A stretch of 11,326 nt of DNA, from NCBI GenBank assembly GCA_964515805.1, contig CAZEUZ010000057.1, positions 1 to 11,326 of the forward strand, in the 5' to 3' direction. This DNA comes from CAZEUZ01 sp964515805. Its GTDB lineage: Bacteria; Pseudomonadota; Gammaproteobacteria; Pseudomonadales; Cellvibrionaceae. Both the position numbers and the translations under genes were made by a program. Of the stretch, positions 7,504 to 11,326 are shown one piece after another (position 1 is the stretch's first letter; every line of letters starts with the position of its first letter). Under the pieces are notes generated by a model. It did not search any database. It saw only the letters and a program-made list of their open reading frames with translations, and was not told where the DNA came from.

Positions 7504-9054
7504 CTACCATGTTTGCGTTTCTTTAAAGCTGTTCAAAGCTACTTTGAATTGTTCGGCGATTGCGTCTGAATAGTCACCATCAGCATTTATTGCCTCCATC
7601 AACCCAGCGTATTCAGAATTCATATAGGATAGCAAAGCTGTTTCAAAATCACTGACTTTAGCAACGTCTACATCATTCAAATACCCCTCGTTAGCAGCGT
7701 AGAGCACAATGGACATCTCAGCGACTGACAGTGGAGAATATTGTTTTTGTTTCATTAATTCGGTAACGCGTTCACCATGATCCAACTGAGATTTGGTCGT
7801 ATCGTCCAAGTCAGAAGCGAACTGTGAGAAAGCCGCCAATTCACGGTACTGCGCCAAGGCAGTACGAATACCACCAGACAGTTTCTTGATTATTTTGGTC
7901 TGCGCTGCACCTCCTACACGGGACACAGAGATACCCGCATTCATAGCCGGACGAACACCAGAGTTAAACAAATCAGTCTCCAGGAAAATTTGTCCGTCAG
8001 TGATCGAAATCACATTGGTTGGAACAAAGGCCGAGACATCACCCGCTTGCGTTTCGATGATTGGCAGGGCAGTCAAAGAGCCTGTTTTGCCTTTCACTTC
8101 ACCATTGGTAAATTTTTCTACATATTTTGCGCTGACCCTAGAAGCGCGTTCAAGCAGACGGGAGTGTAGATAAAAAATATCACCAGGATAGGCTTCTCGG
8201 CCCGGAGGACGACGCAAAAGAAGAGAGATTTGACGGTAAGCCCAAGCCTGTTTAGTTAAATCGTCATAGATAACCAGCGCATCTTCGCCGCGGTCACGAT
8301 AGTATTCACCGATAGTACAGCCTGTGAAAGGCGCCAGAAACTGCATTGATGCTGGATCAGAGGCTGACGCAGAAACCACTATAGTGTGATCCATAGCGTC
8401 GTGTTCTTCCAGTTTGCGGACTACAGCGGCAATTGAAGATGCCTTCTGACCGATGGCCACGTAAATACACTTAATACCGGTATTTTTTTGATTGATAATG
8501 GCGTCGATTGCGATAGCTGTCTTTCCGGTCTGGCGGTCGCCGATGATTAACTCACGCTGCCCCCTACCGATCGGAACCATTGCGTCAATTGCTTTCAACC
8601 CAATTTGAACGGGCTGTTCAACGGATTGACGAGCGATAACGCCAGGGGCAATTTTTTCAAGCGCATCGTTGAGTTCGGCGTTAAATAGGCTCTTACCGTC
8701 GATGGGATTACCTAACGCATCGACAACGCGGCCTTGTAGTTCGGGCCCTATAGGCACTTCGAGGATTCGACCTGTACACTGACATTTTTGGCCTTCCACA
8801 ACTCCTTCGTAATCACCAAAAACAATGGCGCCTACCGAGTCGCGTTCAAGATTGAGCGCCATTCCATAAACACCACTTTGGAACTCGATCATCTCGCCGT
8901 ACATCACTTCGGCCAAGCCGTGTATACGGATAATTCCGTCAGTGACTGAAACGACTGTACCCTCGTTACGAGCTTCGGTTTTCATATCAATTGAATCAAT
9001 GCGTTTCTTAATGATTTCACTGATTTCTGAGGCATTCAAAGAGGACTGTTGCAT
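7504..9054 (-). CDS. atpA: F1Fo ATP synthase subunit alpha (regulatory nucleotide-binding)
   Basis: Alpha alternates with beta in F1, binds non-catalytic nucleotide and provides the arginine finger to the catalytic site. The 516 residues fit the usual 513-514. It begins MQQSSLNASEISEIIKKRI, with the N-terminal segment that contacts delta. Walker A GDRQTGKT is at 172-179, the Walker B region ALVIYDDL at 259-266, and the PPGREAYPGDIFYLHSRLLERA signature at about 283-304. SVSRVGGAAQ holds the Arg finger R379. The end KATQTW-like motif reads KETQTW. Two Cys (CQC, 91-93) sit in the barrel. AGGA lies 7 nt ahead of ATG. The gene follows atpH by 29 nt and precedes atpG by 52 nt. Confidence 0.99.
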   Translation of the reverse strand: MQQSSLNASEISEIIKKRIDSIDMKTEARNEGTVVSVTDGIIRIHGLAEVMYGEMIEFQSGVYGMALNLERDSVGAIVFGDYEGVVEGQKCQCTGRILEVPIGPELQGRVVDALGNPIDGKSLFNAELNDALEKIAPGVIARQSVEQPVQIGLKAIDAMVPIGRGQRELIIGDRQTGKTAIAIDAIINQKNTGIKCIYVAIGQKASSIAAVVRKLEEHDAMDHTIVVSASASDPASMQFLAPFTGCTIGEYYRDRGEDALVIYDDLTKQAWAYRQISLLLRRPPGREAYPGDIFYLHSRLLERASRVSAKYVEKFTNGEVKGKTGSLTALPIIETQAGDVSAFVPTNVISITDGQIFLETDLFNSGVRPAMNAGISVSRVGGAAQTKIIKKLSGGIRTALAQYRELAAFSQFASDLDDTTKSQLDHGERVTELMKQKQYSPLSVAEMSIVLYAANEGYLNDVDVAKVSDFETALLSYMNSEYAGLMEAINADGDYSDAIAEQFKVALNSFKETQTW

Positions 9055-9083
9055 AAGTGTTTCCTAACTTAAACTAACAATGA

Positions 9084-9617
9084 TTAATTTATGGATTCGG
9101 CAAGTTTAGCTAATCGTCCGCGCACTGAACCATCAATTATGGAATCACCGATACGAATAACCATTCCACCAATCAGCGTCTTATCAAGATTGACTGTAAT
9201 ATTAACGGTGCTATCGAGATTAGCACTCAGCCTGTCTACCAACTGTTGTGTGATTTTCTTCTCTAAAGGAAAAGCTGTAATCACTTCAACATTGGTAGAC
9301 TTTTCTTGCCGCGCTTTATATTCATCGAATAACGTATTTATCTGTGGCACCAATAACAAACGTTTGTTTTCAGCCAACACCGTCAGAAAGCGGACCATAG
9401 CATCGTTTAGCAGGTCGCCACATATATCTGTCAACTCAGATACTTTTCGCTCCAATGTGATTGTTGGCGAAGATAGTAAATTCATTACCTTCCGTTCTTT
9501 AGTTGCTTCAGCAAGCACTGACAGCACGTTGGACCAACCGCCGAGAGAGTTAGTCTCAGATGCATGCTCAAATGATGCCTTGGCGTAAGGGCGTGCTATT
9601 GTAGTAAGTTCGTCCAT
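9084..9617 (-). CDS. atpH: F1Fo ATP synthase subunit delta
   Basis: Delta sits on top of F1 and ties the alpha subunits to the b-subunit stator stalk. From the ATG at 9617 the protein is 177 residues, starting MDELTTIARPYAKASFEHA, which aligns with the family start (M-x-ELTT-x-ARPYA). A TTG four codons upstream (9629) would add MNPV and overlap the atpF stop, but homology argues against it. The N-terminal helical domain covers about 1-105. The C-terminal signature LIGGMVIRIGDSIIDGSVRGRLAKLAESI is at about 148-176. Only 8 nt separate it from the atpF stop and the Shine-Dalgarno is weak, so translational coupling to atpF is likely. Confidence 0.96.
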   Translation of the reverse strand: MDELTTIARPYAKASFEHASETNSLGGWSNVLSVLAEATKERKVMNLLSSPTITLERKVSELTDICGDLLNDAMVRFLTVLAENKRLLLVPQINTLFDEYKARQEKSTNVEVITAFPLEKKITQQLVDRLSANLDSTVNITVNLDKTLIGGMVIRIGDSIIDGSVRGRLAKLAESIN

Positions 9618-9625
9618 TACAGGGT

Positions 9626-10105
9626 TCAACTCTTGTAGAAATCTGAAACCAACTTATTGACTATGTCTTTATGATCTTTAGTATCAATAGAGGAAACCAA
9701 AATCTTTTCAGCAACAGATAGCGCCAAATTAGTCACTTCACTGCTCAGCTCCTCTCTAGCGCGGCTAGCTTGCTGCTCAACTTCAGCTTTAGCCGCATCA
9801 ATCAAACGTCCGGCTTCTGTTTTTGCTTGCGCTTTAGCTTCATCGACAATTTTATTAGACCGCCTGTGGGCTGCGTCAATAATTTCTGCAGCTTGTTCTT
9901 TAGCTTCGTGAATTTTCTGGGCAGCATTTTTCTTTGCTAATTCCAAATCCTTTTGCGCACGTTCCGCCGCCTGCAGACCGCCTTCGATTTTCCTTTCACG
10001 ATCCTGCATGACCGAAATTAGTGCGGGCCATACAAAGCCCTTGCAAAACCAGATAAAAAGGAAAAAGGTTAGCGTTTGACCAACCAATGTCAGATTGATA
10101 TTCAC
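9626..10105 (-). CDS. atpF: F1Fo ATP synthase subunit b
   Basis: Subunit b is the dimeric peripheral stator linking membrane subunit a to delta and alpha. The 159 residues include one N-terminal membrane helix (about 5-27, LTLVGQTLTFFLFIWFCKGFV), then WPALISVMQDRERKI with conserved R36, and a long charged coiled coil rich in Ala, Lys and Glu (about 35-135). It is the E. coli-like single b subunit; no b' paralogue is present. The start codon is GTG at 10105, preceded by AAGAGG at 10112-10117 with 6 nt spacing. The stop TGA lies 8 nt before the atpH ATG. The upstream gap to atpE is 79 nt and carries one arm of an inverted repeat. Confidence 0.97.
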   Translation of the reverse strand: MNINLTLVGQTLTFFLFIWFCKGFVWPALISVMQDRERKIEGGLQAAERAQKDLELAKKNAAQKIHEAKEQAAEIIDAAHRRSNKIVDEAKAQAKTEAGRLIDAAKAEVEQQASRAREELSSEVTNLALSVAEKILVSSIDTKDHKDIVNKLVSDFYKS

Positions 10106-10111
10106 ACGATA

Positions 10112-10117
10112 CCTCTT
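10112..10117 (-). promoter_or_regulatory. Ribosome binding site for atpF (GTG start)
   Basis: AAGAGG on the coding strand lies 6 nt before the GTG at 10105. It supports the GTG start, since there is no in-frame ATG near the canonical N-terminus. Confidence 0.65.
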
Positions 10118-10121
10118 GCGC

Positions 10122-10141
10122 TTCTGTTTTTTATGACATTA
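10122..10141 (+). repeat. Inverted repeat arm downstream of atpE (arm 2)
   Basis: This arm reads ttctgttttttatg at 10122-10135 on the + strand, then acatta. It matches the reverse complement of 10449-10468 at 14 consecutive bases and 18 of 20 overall. In the mRNA it lies between the atpE stop and the atpF ribosome site. Confidence 0.6.
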
Positions 10142-10184
10142 TGACGTTTTATGAACTGATTCAATAGACGCATATTGTTTGTTG

Positions 10185-10433
10185 TTAACCGCCAAGACCA
10201 GGAGCCACAACGAAAATTAAATACATGCCGATACCAACGCCGATCATGGGGACCGCATCCAACAAACCGGCCATAAGAAACATTTTACCTTGAAGGGCGG
10301 GCGCCTGCTCAGGCTGACGAGCAGAACACTCTAACAACTTTCCACCCAAATTGCCAAAGCCTATTGCTGTGCCTATAGCAGCGAGCCCAATTAACACAGC
10401 ACTTGCAAAATATACTAAACCTACGGATTCCAT
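10185..10433 (-). CDS. atpE: F1Fo ATP synthase subunit c (proton-carrying ring subunit)
   Basis: Subunit c is the lipid-soluble hairpin that forms the rotating membrane ring. The 82 residues form two membrane helices (about 6-34 and 50-76) around the polar loop ARQPE (38-42). The essential carboxylate is D59 in GLLDAVPM, followed by Ala rather than Ser/Thr, and helix 1 lacks a Na+-type Gln/Glu. Together these indicate proton rather than sodium coupling. The Gly-rich helix 1 packing motif reads GLAAIGTAIGFGNLGGKLLE. N28 in the membrane helix and C36 (LECSARQPE rather than LEGAARQPE) are less usual. A strong TTAGGAG lies 6 nt before ATG behind a U-rich stretch, fitting the high translation needed for a multi-copy subunit. 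Confidence 0.98.
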   Translation of the reverse strand: MESVGLVYFASAVLIGLAAIGTAIGFGNLGGKLLECSARQPEQAPALQGKMFLMAGLLDAVPMIGVGIGMYLIFVVAPGLGG

Positions 10434-10468
10434 TATCTTCTCCTAAAGTAGTGACATAAAAAACAGAA
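10434..10468 (-). promoter_or_regulatory. atpE translation initiation region: strong SD with U-rich enhancer-like leader
   Basis: On the coding strand AGGAG (10440-10444) lies 6 nt before the atpE ATG. Just upstream is the U-rich TTCTGTTTTTTATG (10455-10468), with further T-rich sequence to 10490. In E. coli a U-rich segment upstream of the atpE Shine-Dalgarno is an established translational enhancer. That this one works the same way is inference. Confidence 0.6.
10449..10468 (-). repeat. Inverted repeat arm upstream of atpE (arm 1)
   Basis: The coding strand reads TTCTGTTTTTTATG then TCACTA. It is the partner of 10122-10141, with 18 of 20 positions complementary. It ends 4 nt from the atpE Shine-Dalgarno core, so pairing with the other arm could touch atpE initiation. 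Confidence 0.6.
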
Positions 10469-10490
10469 CAGCGTTAAAAAACCTAAAAAT

Positions 10491-11326
10491 TTAGTGCTCA
10501 TCCTCTATATCGTGAGCCATAGCCATGTAGACAGTTGTCAAAACCATAAACACAAATGCCTGTAGAGTAATAACCAAGATATGGAATACGGCCCATGCCC
10601 ATTGCAATACACCTGCAAAAATACCAAGCATCAAGCCGGCTCCAAACATCAGCGCTATTAGAATAAATATCATTTCTCCTGCATAGAGATTGCCAAACAG
10701 CCGCAAACCGAGGGATATTGGCTTGGCTACCAACGAGATAATTTCCAGGGTAAAATTGATGGGAATTAGCAATATATCCGTATACCACTTGCCAGTGTTA
10801 AAGGGATGCAAGGTCAATTCTTTAATAAACCCAAGCGAACCTTTTTGTTTGACGCTGTAAAAAATCATTAATAGAAAAACCCCGAATGCCATACCTAGAG
10901 TGGCGTTCGGATCGGTAGTAGGCACAACTTTGAAGAAAAAATGGGGGTCGCCAGTAATTTTTTGAGCAGCCAAGGGCAACCAATCTACTGGAACTAGGTC
11001 CATAAAATTCATTAAAAACACCCAACAAAAAATGGTCAGCGCCATCGGTGCAACTAAACGACTAGAATGATGAAAAATATCTTTAACGGTATTGTCAACA
11101 AAGCTTACCAACAGCTCGACAAAACTTTGAAAACCGCGTGGGACGCCCACAGTGGCTTTTCTAGCAGCATAGGCAAAGGATACACAAAACAAGGTGCCGA
11201 GAACAATTGACCACAGCATAGTATCCACATGGACCGCCATAAAGCCCATAGCAGCTGCTTCTTGACTGGTATGGGCAGTAGTCCAAGCACTTTCTTCGAG
11301 CACACTGCCATCACTGCGCACGTACC
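10491..11326 (-). CDS. atpB: F1Fo ATP synthase subunit a, N-terminus cut by window edge
   Basis: Subunit a forms the two proton half-channels beside the c-ring. The frame is open to the right edge. A GTG at 11321 is in frame but is preceded by an in-frame TAC with no stop. Relatives have about 20 more residues (a YIQHHL-x-NL-like start), so the gene is judged truncated by the window. Visible motifs, numbered from that GTG, include AHTSQEAAAMGF, GVPRGFQSFVELLVSFVDNTVKD, LTIFCWVFLMNFMDLVPVDWLP, TTDPNATLGMA and KELTLHPF. In the core, PISLGLRLFGNLYAGEMIFILIA holds the essential Arg (R207) and E216, and FHILVITLQAFVFM holds H247. About five to six membrane helices are visible. atpE follows after 57 nt. 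Confidence 0.97.
   Translation of the reverse strand, partial: YVRSDGSVLEESAWTTAHTSQEAAAMGFMAVHVDTMLWSIVLGTLFCVSFAYAARKATVGVPRGFQSFVELLVSFVDNTVKDIFHHSSRLVAPMALTIFCWVFLMNFMDLVPVDWLPLAAQKITGDPHFFFKVVPTTDPNATLGMAFGVFLLMIFYSVKQKGSLGFIKELTLHPFNTGKWYTDILLIPINFTLEIISLVAKPISLGLRLFGNLYAGEMIFILIALMFGAGLMLGIFAGVLQWAWAVFHILVITLQAFVFMVLTTVYMAMAHDIEDEH

Noticed and set aside
9618..9629. TTG start giving a four-residue longer AtpH that overlaps the atpF stop.
   Set aside because: The family N-terminus aligns with the ATG at 9617, and TTG is a poor start with no better ribosome site.
11319..11321. GTG at 11321 as the true start of atpB.
   Set aside because: The frame stays open to the window edge and relatives have about 20 more conserved N-terminal residues, so it is an internal Val codon.
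1..11326. Novel defence, mobile or biosynthetic system.
   Set aside because: All coding space is taken by recognised housekeeping genes in one direction. No integrase, transposase, toxin-antitoxin, CRISPR array, tRNA or compositional island was seen.

Overview
The window is a compact, entirely minus-strand block of core bioenergetic and cell-wall-precursor genes. In transcription order (right to left) it runs atpB (5' end cut by the window edge), atpE, atpF, atpH, atpA, atpG, atpD, atpC, glmU, glmS, cyoE, and the start of a membrane-anchored SCO/SenC-like gene cut by the left edge. Subunit order a-c-b-delta-alpha-gamma-beta-epsilon is the classic F1Fo ATP synthase operon. Protein sequences look most like gammaproteobacteria: CyoE, AtpB and AtpA match the Pseudomonas/Cellvibrio/marine-gamma style by memory. 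The moderate GC content and the direct atpC-glmU-glmS linkage fit that group. I cannot name a genus.

Region 4626-11326 holds the ATP synthase: AtpB, AtpE and AtpF form the membrane Fo sector, and AtpH, AtpA, AtpG, AtpD and AtpC form the delta stalk and the catalytic F1. All recognisable catalytic residues are intact: Walker A in alpha and beta, the beta catalytic Glu, DELSEED, the alpha Arg finger, the c-ring Asp and the a-subunit Arg. The c subunit carries Asp-Ala rather than a Na+-type Glu-Ser/Thr pair, so the machine is expected to be proton-coupled. Region 1294-4541 holds glmU and glmS, which supply glucosamine-6-phosphate and then UDP-GlcNAc for peptidoglycan and LPS. Region 1-1220 holds cyoE (haem O synthase) and the SCO-like gene, both terminal-oxidase assembly functions.

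Intergenic gaps are short (8 to 84 nt), no convincing terminator or promoter is visible, and no stretch over 300 nt lacks a gene. No tRNA, rRNA, mobile element, CRISPR array or defence-like cassette was seen. This is mostly ordinary core genome. The unusual signals are non-coding. One is a degenerate repeat with roughly 17-nt period running from the 3' end of glmS into the start of cyoE. The other is an 18/20 inverted repeat that brackets atpE, with one arm in its translation-initiation region. The joining of oxidase-assembly genes to glmS is also uncommon compared with their usual place beside the cox genes.
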